Shown: piece by piece, positions 17,587-26,183 of the stretch
How the letters are laid out: each line of letters begins with the position of its first letter
How positions within the stretch are numbered: the stretch's first letter is position 1
Source of the DNA: Bacteroidota bacterium
GTDB lineage: Bacteria > Bacteroidota > Bacteroidia > Flavobacteriales_F > PHOS-HE28
Direction: 5' to 3'
Assembly (NCBI GenBank): GCA_018267155.1
Contig: JAFDZE010000009.1
Span: forward strand, 1-64,000
Length of the DNA: 64,000 nt
Program-made: the position numbers and the translations under genes
Notes under the pieces: model-generated
What the model saw: only the letters and a program-made list of their open reading frames with translations
Told to the model about the DNA's origin: nothing
Database searches by the model: none

Positions 17587-17718
17587 GGCATCGAGGAGGT
17601 GAACAAACTGATGAAGCAGTTCGAGGAGATGCGGAAGATGATGCGGATGATGGGGGACAAGACCAAGATGCAGAACATGATGCGGCAGATGCAGCAGATG
17701 CAAGGGATGCGTCGGTAG
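17587..17718 (+). pseudogene. Second copy of ffh 3' end (repeat copy 2)
   Basis: Repeats the last 41 codons of ffh before the final Arg-Arg, then ends CGTCGGTAG. The 123 bases 17587-17709 match 16871-16993 exactly. It starts 16 bases after the toxin stop. Within it, GAGGAGGTG followed 8 bases later by an ATG at 17611 could start a 35-residue Met-rich peptide identical to the Ffh tail. It may be the original ffh end displaced by insertion, or an added copy. Confidence 0.9.
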
Positions 17719-18058
17719 ACTCTGCAGGGCACCCGTCGTGCGGGCGGGAATCGTCCCGCCGTGATCCGCGGAACCGGGTACGGTCCGGGGATGAGCCGGT
17801 GATCATGGTGCGCCTGGCGACATCACAGGGTAGAATGGAGCGGAGGAACCGGTGGATCTCCTGCTGATCGAGTTCTTCGTCCGTTGACCTTGCCGGAGGA
17901 CATCATCCTGGTCTTCGACCATACCCTCATCGCCGGACCGCGACAGGAGATGCTGGGGCACTTGGCTAAACAATGGCCGTGGTGATGCCGGGCGATACAT
18001 TTGGTCCGTTCATCCCATTAGAAACCGGATCCGTCGATCCGCCGTAGAACGGTGCCGC
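17719..18058. other. Intergenic, 340 bases
   Basis: No supported gene. A short plus-strand frame from TTG 17884 to a stop near 17985 reads LTLPEDIILVFDHTLIAGPR and onward, which could be a gene fragment but matches nothing recognised. The far end should hold the promoter of the following secreted protein gene. Confidence 0.4.
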
Positions 18059-19909
18059 ATGCGGACCCATTTGCGTTCCCTCTCCCATATCCTGGCATCG
18101 AGCAGCACACTATTCGTCCAAGCCCAAACCGGCCCAGGAGGTGTGGGCAACAGCGCGAACAATGTGTTGTGGCTCCGTGCCGACATGGGGGTGACCACCG
18201 TTGGCCCGGCCGTGACCAACTGGGCCGATCAGAGCGGCAATGGCAACAACGCGACCAGCCCGTCCGTGGCCGCTCGACCCTCGCACGTTGCCTCATCGCT
18301 GAATGGATATCCGATCCTCACCTTCGATGGTGTGGATGACGAGATGCGCATCCCGGATGCCGCCTCGCTCGATCTGAACCAGTGGCACATGTTCGTTGTT
18401 GGTGCCGAGACGAATCCCGGCAGCAACAACAGCTGGTTCACCAAAGGCACCAGTACACAACCCAACTATGGCCTGTGGAGCCCCGCCAACGGCGCGCTCA
18501 TCATGCCGATCTACGATATCCTGAACAATCTGAACGCCCCGAGCGCCCCGGCGGGGACCACCGACGCGAACTTCAACGTGATCGAATACAGCAATCGGGT
18601 CCTCTTCATCTTGTTCCCATCGCGCACGTTGTACAAGAACGCCACCAGCGTGTACACGGATGCGAGCCTGCTTCAGCTGCCGGCCAACAACGGGAATCAA
18701 TTGTATATCGGAGATACGCAGGATAACACCGGCTGGAACCTCGATGGGTCGATCGCGGAAATGATCTTCTACAACGGCCCGCTCAACGCCGCCCAGCGGA
18801 TCATCGTGGACAACTACCTCGCAGCGAAATATGGCCGTACACTCACATCGTCGGACATATACGTGCAAGACAACCCCGCGAACGGCAACTACGACCATGA
18901 TGTGGCCGGCATCGGTCGTGTGAACGCATCGAACATCCACAATGATTCCAGGGGCTCCGGCATCGTTCAGATCAATGCCCCGAGCGGGCTCGGCAACAAT
19001 GAGTTCCTCTTCTGGGGACACGACAACCAGCCTCTTGATGCATGGGGTGTTACGGACTTCCCACCCAGTGTGCAGGGCCGACTGGCCCGTGTATGGCGTC
19101 CGACCGAGGCGAACAGTGCCGGCACAGCGGTTGATGTGGGTTCGGTGAATATGACATGGGACCTCACGGGCTTGGGAAGCGTTACCGCAGCGGATCTGCG
19201 CTTGCTGGTGGATTCGGACAACGATGGCGTGTTCGCGGATGAAACTCCGATCGGGCCGCCGACCTGGGTGGGCGGGAATCTCTATCGCTTCACGAACCTG
19301 ACAGCCCTCGCGAACAACTTGCGCTTCACCCTGGCTACCGTTGATCCGGTGAATACCCCGCTGCCGATCGAACTCGTTTCGTTCACCGCCGAGGCGATCG
19401 GGTCCGATGCGGTGGAATTGGAATGGACCACGGCGAGTGAGCACGACAACGATCACTTCACCATCGAGCGGTCGAGCGGTACGGGCGACTGGATCCCCGT
19501 GCTGCAGGTAGATGCCGTGGGTACTTCCACCGCCACCAACACGTATACGGCGGTGGACGACCGGATCACCCATGAGCTTGTGTACTACCGTTTGCGGCAG
19601 ACCGACCTGGACGGAACCAGTACAGTGAGTGAAGTTGTCGCGGTTCGCATGCCCCTTCCGGCGGTTCAACCGATCGTGTACCCCAACCCCATCGATGGTC
19701 CGATCGTGTTCGTGTTGCCGGATGGACCGGAGAGTGCGATGAACTTCTCGCTCATCGATGCGAGTGGCCGTGTCCTGCCACTGAACGCACAGATGCTCGC
19801 ACCGGGCCGCTATCTGTTGGATCCGGGGACCCTCGCTCCGGGCGCCTATGTCTTGCGCGCTCAGCGGCCCCTGTCGGATGAGTTCTACAGCGTGCGCATC
19901 TTGCGCTGA
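18059..19909 (+). CDS. Secreted LamG-like protein with T9SS sorting tail
   Basis: A 616-residue exported protein. An N-terminal signal peptide ends near LFVQAQT. Residues about 35-270 form a concanavalin/LamG-like domain (NNVLWLRADMGV, NWADQSGNGNNAT, LTFDGVDDEMRI), with the usual GSIAEMIFYN and DNYLAAKYG end. A second beta-rich part follows. The segment PIELVSFTAE...VELEWTTASE and the last 90 residues (YPNPIDGPIVFVLPDG to APGAYVLRA) are the standard type IX secretion C-terminal sorting region. Cell-surface or released carbohydrate binding is inferred. Confidence 0.87.
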   Translation: MRTHLRSLSHILASSSTLFVQAQTGPGGVGNSANNVLWLRADMGVTTVGPAVTNWADQSGNGNNATSPSVAARPSHVASSLNGYPILTFDGVDDEMRIPDAASLDLNQWHMFVVGAETNPGSNNSWFTKGTSTQPNYGLWSPANGALIMPIYDILNNLNAPSAPAGTTDANFNVIEYSNRVLFILFPSRTLYKNATSVYTDASLLQLPANNGNQLYIGDTQDNTGWNLDGSIAEMIFYNGPLNAAQRIIVDNYLAAKYGRTLTSSDIYVQDNPANGNYDHDVAGIGRVNASNIHNDSRGSGIVQINAPSGLGNNEFLFWGHDNQPLDAWGVTDFPPSVQGRLARVWRPTEANSAGTAVDVGSVNMTWDLTGLGSVTAADLRLLVDSDNDGVFADETPIGPPTWVGGNLYRFTNLTALANNLRFTLATVDPVNTPLPIELVSFTAEAIGSDAVELEWTTASEHDNDHFTIERSSGTGDWIPVLQVDAVGTSTATNTYTAVDDRITHELVYYRLRQTDLDGTSTVSEVVAVRMPLPAVQPIVYPNPIDGPIVFVLPDGPESAMNFSLIDASGRVLPLNAQMLAPGRYLLDPGTLAPGAYVLRAQRPLSDEFYSVRILR

Positions 19910-20216
19910 GCAAGGCCGGCCTTGGCTCGCATGTGGGGTGCTCCGTCCCGCTTGAACGAATGATCAGTCCTGATCCGGGTGGTACGCGTTCTGCTTTTCG
20001 ACCTGATACTCGCTGCGCTAAAGCCGGATGGCTCATTGAGAAGTTGAGCGTCCTGCCAGTCTCATCGTATTTGGATCTCTCGTGGCACACTTGACCCTGG
20101 AGGGTGCAGGGCGCTGTACATGTATCAGCAGCGAACACACGTAGGACACCGCAGTTCCTCGGTCAGTAGGAGAGACGGTGCCGGATACCCCCGCTTCCTC
20201 CCATCTTCAACGCCGG
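19910..20216. other. Intergenic, about 310 bases
   Basis: No gene is seen. Just after the upstream stop, bases around 19912-19930 form an imperfect stem (GCAAGGCC / GGCCTTGGC) without a T-tract, a possible weak terminator. The rest has no recognised element until the promoter box of pyrD. Confidence 0.4.
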
Positions 20217-20224
20217 TACCTTCG
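20217..20224 (+). promoter_or_regulatory. Bacteroidota -7 box upstream of pyrD
   Basis: TACCTTCG, 7 bases before the pyrD ATG at 20232, the same octamer as before ffh. This implies a very short leader and supports the 20232 start. Confidence 0.45.
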
Positions 20225-20231
20225 CCCGCCG

Positions 20232-21254
20232 ATGTACGCGCTGCTTCGATCGTTGCTCTTCCGCCTTTCACCCGAAAAGGCACACCAACTCACATTCTCC
20301 CTGCTTGAATTGCCCGGTGCAACGCTGCTGAGCGGAGGTACACCGCCGCCGAAGGAAGCGGCCTTGGAAGTGATGGGACTGCGATTCCCTGGCCCTGTGG
20401 GACTGGCCGCCGGCATGGACAAGGACGCCCAGCATGTGGATGCCTTGATGCGCATCGGCTTCGGCTTCGTGGAGGTGGGCACGCTCACGCCCGTGGCCCA
20501 GCCAGGCAACGACCGTCCGCGACTCTTCCGGCTGAAACCGGACCACGCGCTCATCAACCGGATGGGATTCAATAACGGCGGCGTGCAGGCTGCGGTCCAA
20601 CGGCTCCGGAAACGTGCGCCCGGTACCATAGTGGGTGGCAACATCGGGAAGAACAAGGTCACACCCAACGAGGAAGCGATCCGCGATTACATCACGTGTT
20701 TCGAGGCCCTGCACCCCGTGGTGGACTACTTCGTGGTGAATGTGAGCAGCCCCAACACCCCGGGTCTTCGGGCGCTGCAGGAGAAGGGCCCCCTGCTCGC
20801 GATCCTGAAGGAACTTCGTACACGTGATGGTGCGAAGTCCGTGCATCGGCCCATCCTGCTGAAGATCGCGCCGGACCTCACCACAGAGCAGCTCGACGAC
20901 ATCATCTCGGTGGTGAAGGAGAGCGGCATCGCGGGCGTGATCGCCACCAACACCACCATTGCACGGGCCGGGTTGCGCACACCCAAGGCCGTAGTGGAGG
21001 CCATGGGAGCGGGCGGATTGAGCGGCGCGCCCGTGCGACAGCGCAGCACCGAGGTGGTGAAGTTCCTGCGTGGGGGGCTGCCCGAGCCCTTCGTCATCAT
21101 CGGCGTGGGCGGCATCGATAGTGCGGAAGCCGCGTTGGAAAAACTTGACGCCGGTGCCGACCTGGTGCAGGTTTACACGGGCCTGGTGTACGAAGGCCCG
21201 GCGCTATTGAAGCGGATCAATCAAGCATTCGTGCAATGGAGAAGCCAGCAGTGA
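20232..21254 (+). CDS. pyrD: Dihydroorotate dehydrogenase, class 2
   Basis: A 340-residue quinone-linked dihydroorotate dehydrogenase, the fourth step of pyrimidine synthesis, bound to the inner membrane by an N-terminal helix (MYALLRSLLFRLSPEKAHQL). FMN-site motifs include GLAAGMDKDAQ, NRMGFNNGG, GNIGKNK, VVNVSSPNTPGLR (with the catalytic Ser of class 2) and IIGVGGIDSAE. The ATG at 20232 is the family start; an ATG at 20178 adds 18 unrelated residues. The 3' end overlaps the HMG-CoA lyase gene. Confidence 0.96.
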   Translation: MYALLRSLLFRLSPEKAHQLTFSLLELPGATLLSGGTPPPKEAALEVMGLRFPGPVGLAAGMDKDAQHVDALMRIGFGFVEVGTLTPVAQPGNDRPRLFRLKPDHALINRMGFNNGGVQAAVQRLRKRAPGTIVGGNIGKNKVTPNEEAIRDYITCFEALHPVVDYFVVNVSSPNTPGLRALQEKGPLLAILKELRTRDGAKSVHRPILLKIAPDLTTEQLDDIISVVKESGIAGVIATNTTIARAGLRTPKAVVEAMGAGGLSGAPVRQRSTEVVKFLRGGLPEPFVIIGVGGIDSAEAALEKLDAGADLVQVYTGLVYEGPALLKRINQAFVQWRSQQ

Positions 21255-22102
21255 AACTCATCGAATGTCCGCGCGATGCCATGCAGGGCATCCACACATT
21301 CATACCCACCGACGTGAAGGTGAAGTACCTCGACGGATTGTTGCGCGTGGGCTTCGACACCATCGACATCGGCAGTTTTGTGAGTCCGAAGGCCATACCA
21401 CAGCTGGCGGACACGGCCGAGGTGCTTTCGCGGATCGACCTTTCCAGTACCCGCTCGAAGCTCCTGGTGATCGTGGCCAACGAGCGCGGTGCGGAGCAGG
21501 CCTGCACACAGGAGGTCGTACACTACCTGGGTTATCCGTTCAGCATCAGCGAGACCTTCCAGCAGCGCAACACGAACACGAGCATCGAAGGCTCGTGGGC
21601 GCGTACGGCACACATCGCCGATCTGGCGCGCAAAGTGGACAAGGAACTGGTGGTGTACATCAGCATGGCCTTCGGCAATCCCTACGGCGATCCGTGGAAC
21701 GCGGAGGTGGCCTTGCACTGGACGGACCGGCTCGTGCACGAACTGGGCGTCCGCATCATTTCCCTGGCCGATACGGTGGGAGTAGCCAAGCCGACCGATA
21801 TCGGCGCGATGTTCACGGCACTCATTCCGGCCTTGCCCCACGTGGAGTTCGGTGCGCACCTGCACGCCCGCAAGGACAATTGGAAGCCCAAGACCGATGC
21901 CGCTTGGAACGCAGGTTGCCGCCGCTTCGACCATGCCATTGCCGGGTACGGCGGCTGCCCCATGGCCGAGGACGACCTGGTGGGCAACCTCACCACCGAA
22001 CTGTTCGTGCAGGACCTCGAAGCACGGGGCATCCGCACCGGGCTGGGTCTGGAGCAGCTTGGTCGGAGTGTGCAGGAGGCGGGTGGGGTTTTTCCGGAGT
22101 GA
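21236..22102 (+). CDS. Hydroxymethylglutaryl-CoA lyase
   Basis: A 288-residue TIM-barrel lyase that splits HMG-CoA to acetyl-CoA and acetoacetate, in leucine catabolism. Seen: LIECPRDAMQGI at the N-terminus, an AHLHARKDNW metal/substrate segment and the signature Cys in AGYGGCPMAEDDLVGNL. It overlaps pyrD by 19 bases if it starts at ATG 21236; a GTG at 21251 would give a 4-base GTGA overlap instead. The carboxylase at 44823-46463 could act in the same leucine pathway, but they are not linked here. Confidence 0.88.
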   Translation: MEKPAVKLIECPRDAMQGIHTFIPTDVKVKYLDGLLRVGFDTIDIGSFVSPKAIPQLADTAEVLSRIDLSSTRSKLLVIVANERGAEQACTQEVVHYLGYPFSISETFQQRNTNTSIEGSWARTAHIADLARKVDKELVVYISMAFGNPYGDPWNAEVALHWTDRLVHELGVRIISLADTVGVAKPTDIGAMFTALIPALPHVEFGAHLHARKDNWKPKTDAAWNAGCRRFDHAIAGYGGCPMAEDDLVGNLTTELFVQDLEARGIRTGLGLEQLGRSVQEAGGVFPE

Positions 22103-22108
22103 CCCTGT

Positions 22109-23371
22109 TCAAGCGCGGCGCAATTCCAGCACCGTGATCTCCGGCGGCATGCCCACCCGCCCTGGGAAGCCGATGAAGCCGAAACCGCGATTGACGTACA
22201 ATTGTTGGGCTCCTTCCCGGTAGAGGCCGGCCCATTGCTTGTACACCCATTGCGCAGGGCTGTAGGTGGTTCCACCCACCTTCACACCGAATTGTGCGCC
22301 GTGGGTATGGCCACTCAGCATCAGATCGATCCCGGTGGCGCGCACCTGCGCATCCCAGTGGGTGGGATCATGGCTCAGCAGGATCCGGTAGGGCAGGCCC
22401 TCGGTGCCTTGCACGGTGCGGGCCAGGTCGCCGTACTGCTGGAAGCGAACGCCCCAGTTCTGTACGCCCAACAGACCGATGCGATCCCCGTTGCGTTCCA
22501 ACGAGCGATGCTCATCCAGCAGCAGTGTGAAACCCATTTCACCGTGGATCGCTTTCAATCGCTCCAGGTTGGCAGCCTTGGCGGCCGGGTCGTCCCAGCG
22601 TGCGTAGTCGCTGTAGTCGTGGTTGCCCAGTATGCTGAACTTGCCCATCGGTGCCTTCAGTGCGCGCATCAGATCGATGAAGGGTTCGGCCTCATCGGCG
22701 AAGTCGTTCACCAGGTCCCCGGTGAAGACGATCAGGTCCGGATCCTCGGCCTGGATCAGCTCCAAGCCATGACGTACGATGCTGAGATCACCACCGTAAC
22801 TGCCCAGGTGCAGATCACTGATCTGTACCACGCGCAGTCCTTCGAAGGCCGCAGGCAGCTTGGGGGAGAGCACGGGCATACGCGCCACATTGAACGTGCG
22901 ACGACCTTTGGTCATGCCATAGAGCACGCCCGCGAAGGGAAGCGAGGACAGAACAAGCCCCAACTGGCTGAGGAAGCGAGCGCGGCCGATCACCTCGCCA
23001 ATTGCGGCATCACCCACGGGTTCGCCCGGCATCAGCTTGAACCAGACGAGGCGGACCAGATGCAAGAGGTCGTCCAGACCATGGAAGATCACGATGATCA
23101 ACTTGGGCAGCAGGAACAGGAAGGTGATCCCGATGAGTGAGAACACATAGCTATGGTCCCGCCTGGTGCGCATGTCCTGCATGGTGATGAGCGTCCATGC
23201 CAAAGAGACCAGGATGCCGATCGAAATACTCCAGTAGAGCAAGCGCACCAACCGGCGGATCACCTGCGAGTGGTTCGCCAACGCCGTGTTGATGCCCTTC
23301 CAGGCGTAGAGGTCGATGAGGACCAGGATGGCCAGGACCAAGGAGAAGTTGAGCAGGCCGCGTGAGGACAT
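22109..23371 (-). CDS. Membrane metallophosphoesterase, YkuE-like
   Basis: About 420 residues. The N-terminal 150 hold four or so membrane helices; the C-terminal 270 form a calcineurin-like phosphoesterase. Metal motifs are all present: QISDLHLGS, FTGDLVNDF, LGNHDYSDY, LLSHDP and SGHTHGAQFG. A two-metal phosphatase/phosphodiesterase facing one side of the inner membrane is inferred; YkuE-type homologues act on lipids or cell-wall substrates. The ATG at 23371 is preferred over a TTG at 23392. Confidence 0.88.
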   Translation of the reverse strand: MSSRGLLNFSLVLAILVLIDLYAWKGINTALANHSQVIRRLVRLLYWSISIGILVSLAWTLITMQDMRTRRDHSYVFSLIGITFLFLLPKLIIVIFHGLDDLLHLVRLVWFKLMPGEPVGDAAIGEVIGRARFLSQLGLVLSSLPFAGVLYGMTKGRRTFNVARMPVLSPKLPAAFEGLRVVQISDLHLGSYGGDLSIVRHGLELIQAEDPDLIVFTGDLVNDFADEAEPFIDLMRALKAPMGKFSILGNHDYSDYARWDDPAAKAANLERLKAIHGEMGFTLLLDEHRSLERNGDRIGLLGVQNWGVRFQQYGDLARTVQGTEGLPYRILLSHDPTHWDAQVRATGIDLMLSGHTHGAQFGVKVGGTTYSPAQWVYKQWAGLYREGAQQLYVNRGFGFIGFPGRVGMPPEITVLELRRA

Positions 23372-23429
23372 GGGGCGGATTCGTGTGGCCAAAGTTGCGT
23401 CCAGGCTGGCCGAGTATGCACACCGTTGT

Positions 23430-24671
23430 TCACGCCACCCAGCCTCCCAGCAAGAATTTCACGGTGAAACCAATTTGGACGATGAAAGCGATCAAGATAG
23501 CCAGTGGTTTAGCCCATTGAACCATGGGACGCACCATGGTAGCCGCGACTACGATCATCAGGAATCCCACCACGGCCGAGAACCATAGAAATGTCTGTAT
23601 ATGTACGAATGATCCGAACATCAGAAAGTATGCTTCCAGAACCAAGAACAGCCATAACCACCGCCAACCGGTGATCGACACTGACCCCTGAACGGAGTTC
23701 AGCATGACGAGGAAGAAGGGCGTCGCGAAGATGAATCGGTTCAGGCTGAAAAGTTCGCCACCTCGCAGCACAAGCACGAGCATGGTCACCATGAACAAGC
23801 TGAAAAAGGAAAGCAGTACTACACGCGTCGGATGTGATGGATCTTCCGGCCAACGCATGCCAGTTATGAATAACGGGGCGGCCCCGGCCGAGCCGATCAG
23901 CATCGCCACGGCATCTAGTCGTACTACGTCGTTGCCGCCCCATGACCGTAGCGGGAATGTCGGCAGTCGCAGTTTGTTGCCCCAGCCGGATTGGGCGTGA
24001 TAGAATCCGAGCCATTCACCGGTGTCCGCATGTTGGGTCATAGAAACGAAAAAGATACCCATCAGACATGAAACGATGCAAAGCGTTGCGGTACGCCAGT
24101 CGCGGTTCAAGCCGGGACCGGTAAAATGGACGGCCAAGAGGATCGCGGGGAGGAGGGTCGTGAAGGTGGGTCTTGTGACCGAGCAAAGGAACAGGCCAAC
24201 AGCGACCTTCCAGGCGGATCGGTCCAACAAGCCGATGATGGTCAGTACAGCAAATGCGAAGAACAGTGATTCGGTGTAGGGTATGAAGAAGTAGAACGCA
24301 TTGGGTATGCAGAGGAACAGCAAGAGCGTTGTCGTGCCCACACGGATCCGCCATGCGAGCCACGTGAGGGCGGCTATGTACGTCAGGCCATTCACGATGC
24401 AGATGGCTGGTATGCTACCCCCCAAGACCTGCCAGAGTTTCGGCATCAACGGGAAAAAGGCCTGCCGGAAGGGAACGTAACCTCCTGAAGCGATCGCGGC
24501 GTAGTGCTCCGCGTCAAAGTGCATCAAGTCGGACCACGAAACAGGCATCCCGGTCATGTGCCAATGGACCATTTGGACTGATAGGAACGCAAGGGTGGTG
24601 TGGCCTAACACCAAGGCAGCGACCTTCCATGGTCGACCCGTCCATGTGCTATGGGCCTCCGCGTTTGACAT
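23430..24671 (-). CDS. PIG-V-like membrane mannosyltransferase
   Basis: A 413-residue protein with about ten membrane helices. It has the GPI18/PIG-V-type pattern seen in bacterial polyprenol-linked glycosyltransferases: a WSDLMHFDAEHYAAIASGGY loop with acidic residues, AFFPLMPKLW, and NAFYFFIPYTESLFF. The donor would be a lipid-linked sugar and the acceptor is unknown. It is the likely partner, by strand and 58-base gap, of the metallophosphoesterase gene downstream. Confidence 0.75.
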   Translation of the reverse strand: MSNAEAHSTWTGRPWKVAALVLGHTTLAFLSVQMVHWHMTGMPVSWSDLMHFDAEHYAAIASGGYVPFRQAFFPLMPKLWQVLGGSIPAICIVNGLTYIAALTWLAWRIRVGTTTLLLFLCIPNAFYFFIPYTESLFFAFAVLTIIGLLDRSAWKVAVGLFLCSVTRPTFTTLLPAILLAVHFTGPGLNRDWRTATLCIVSCLMGIFFVSMTQHADTGEWLGFYHAQSGWGNKLRLPTFPLRSWGGNDVVRLDAVAMLIGSAGAAPLFITGMRWPEDPSHPTRVVLLSFFSLFMVTMLVLVLRGGELFSLNRFIFATPFFLVMLNSVQGSVSITGWRWLWLFLVLEAYFLMFGSFVHIQTFLWFSAVVGFLMIVVAATMVRPMVQWAKPLAILIAFIVQIGFTVKFLLGGWVA

Positions 24672-24725
24672 GCGCCCAAAGATGCGACCTGCGATGCCAC
24701 AACAACCCTGCTAACTTTCCCGGCC

Positions 24726-26180
24726 ATGAACACTTGGTATTCTGCCATCCGCCTTCTCACCACGTCGGCTCTGACCGTCTTGATCGCTGACGCCGATGCC
24801 CAGATCACATGGCGTCGGACCTATGGAGGTTTCGATACGAATAGGGGGATGTCCGTGCGGGTGGCTAGTGACGGAGGCTATGTCATAGCTGGCTCTACGG
24901 GCAGCTTTGGAGCGGGTGGGCAAGCGTATGTGCTGAAGATCGACGAGATGGGACTCCTGCAATGGACGGCCGTCATAGGGGATAATGGTGTGCAGAGCGG
25001 AATGGCCTGTAGGGTGTTGGAAGATGGTTATGTGTTAGCCGGCACCACGTCCACTGGGGTATTCGGTGGGTATGATGTATATGTGGTCCGATTGGATCTT
25101 AACGGCCAAGTGCTTTGGGAGCAGAGTTACGGCACTACCGAATGGGACTTGGGCAAGGACATTGAGGTCGTTGATGACGGCTTCGTAGTGGTGGGAACCT
25201 CGTATGGCTCAGGAAGCGCGGATGCGTTGGTGCTGCGGATCGATGCCGATGGGGAGGAGGTCTGGCGGAGTTCCATTGGCGATATCGGAGAGGACGAGGG
25301 GAATGGGGTGATCGTTACGAGCGGAGGAGAATTCGTTGTAACGGGTGCAATGGCCAACGTTGAGGATGACGATCGGACGGATGCGTTCGTTTCAAAACTG
25401 AGCGTGAATGGTGACGTTCAGTGGACGGAGATATTCGGAGGAGACAGCGCAGACTATTTCTACAGCGCGGTGGAAATGCCGGATGGTGGTTTCGCATGCA
25501 GTGGGGGGACCGGCAGTTACAGCGACGTGAAGCAGATACTCCTTGTCAAGGTGGATGCGGACGGGGGACAGCTTTGGCAGGAGGTGTTCGGCAGTATGGG
25601 TGATTCTGAAGCGCGGGAGATCCAACTGAATCTGAACGGTGATCTGGCGATGGCCTCTTACAACAGTTACAACAATGCCGGAGGCAAGGATATGGTCCTT
25701 TTCATCGCCACGGCTGCTGGTTCATTCATGTTGGGTAAGAACTATGGCGGAATAGATGATGAAGATGGTTTTTCCATCCAATGCACGGCAGATGGTGGAT
25801 ACATCCTTGTTGGTATAGCGGAGGGATATGGGCCTGGGATAACCTCGATCTACGTCGTCAAATCAGCTGCTAACGGCGAAACAGTGGATGACACGGTATA
25901 TGAGATGTTCGATGCTTCTGCGGTCGAGGCACCCGAGGCTACGCAATTGCCTTTTATCCTCTCTCCTGATCCAGCATCTTCATTCACCCGCCTCGCCACC
26001 CGCACCCCCCTCACCTCCGCCACCCTCTTCGACCCCCAAGGCCGCCTCGTGCGCACCTGGTCCGCCCCGGTACCGCAGGAGCTGGATCTGCGCGGCCTGG
26101 CCGAAGGCACCTACCAGTTCGTGGCCATTGGCGATGATGGCCGCCGCATGGCCCTGCCGCTGATGATCGCGGGGAACTGA
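24726..26180 (+). CDS. Secreted repeat (beta-propeller-like) protein, T9SS tail
   Basis: A 484-residue exported protein with a signal peptide ending near ADADAQ. Residues 25-390 contain seven or so repeats of about 50 residues with the pattern W-x-x-x-(Y/F)GG...GGY-V-x-AG-x-x, ending in D-x-Y-V-x-(K/R)-(I/L)-D, as in propeller-like secreted proteins. The last 80 residues (LSPDPASSFTRLATRTPLTS and on, ending GTYQFVAIGDDGRR) are a type IX sorting domain. The 3' 200 bases are much more C-rich than the first part. Confidence 0.82.
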   Translation: MNTWYSAIRLLTTSALTVLIADADAQITWRRTYGGFDTNRGMSVRVASDGGYVIAGSTGSFGAGGQAYVLKIDEMGLLQWTAVIGDNGVQSGMACRVLEDGYVLAGTTSTGVFGGYDVYVVRLDLNGQVLWEQSYGTTEWDLGKDIEVVDDGFVVVGTSYGSGSADALVLRIDADGEEVWRSSIGDIGEDEGNGVIVTSGGEFVVTGAMANVEDDDRTDAFVSKLSVNGDVQWTEIFGGDSADYFYSAVEMPDGGFACSGGTGSYSDVKQILLVKVDADGGQLWQEVFGSMGDSEAREIQLNLNGDLAMASYNSYNNAGGKDMVLFIATAAGSFMLGKNYGGIDDEDGFSIQCTADGGYILVGIAEGYGPGITSIYVVKSAANGETVDDTVYEMFDASAVEAPEATQLPFILSPDPASSFTRLATRTPLTSATLFDPQGRLVRTWSAPVPQELDLRGLAEGTYQFVAIGDDGRRMALPLMIAGN

Positions 26181-26183
26181 GCG

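Noticed and set aside
17587-17718. Reading the second ffh tail as a classic att site with an integrase
   Set aside because: No integrase or recombinase gene lies between the copies, and 123 bases is far longer than a usual core site. It is kept as a repeat and a finding instead.
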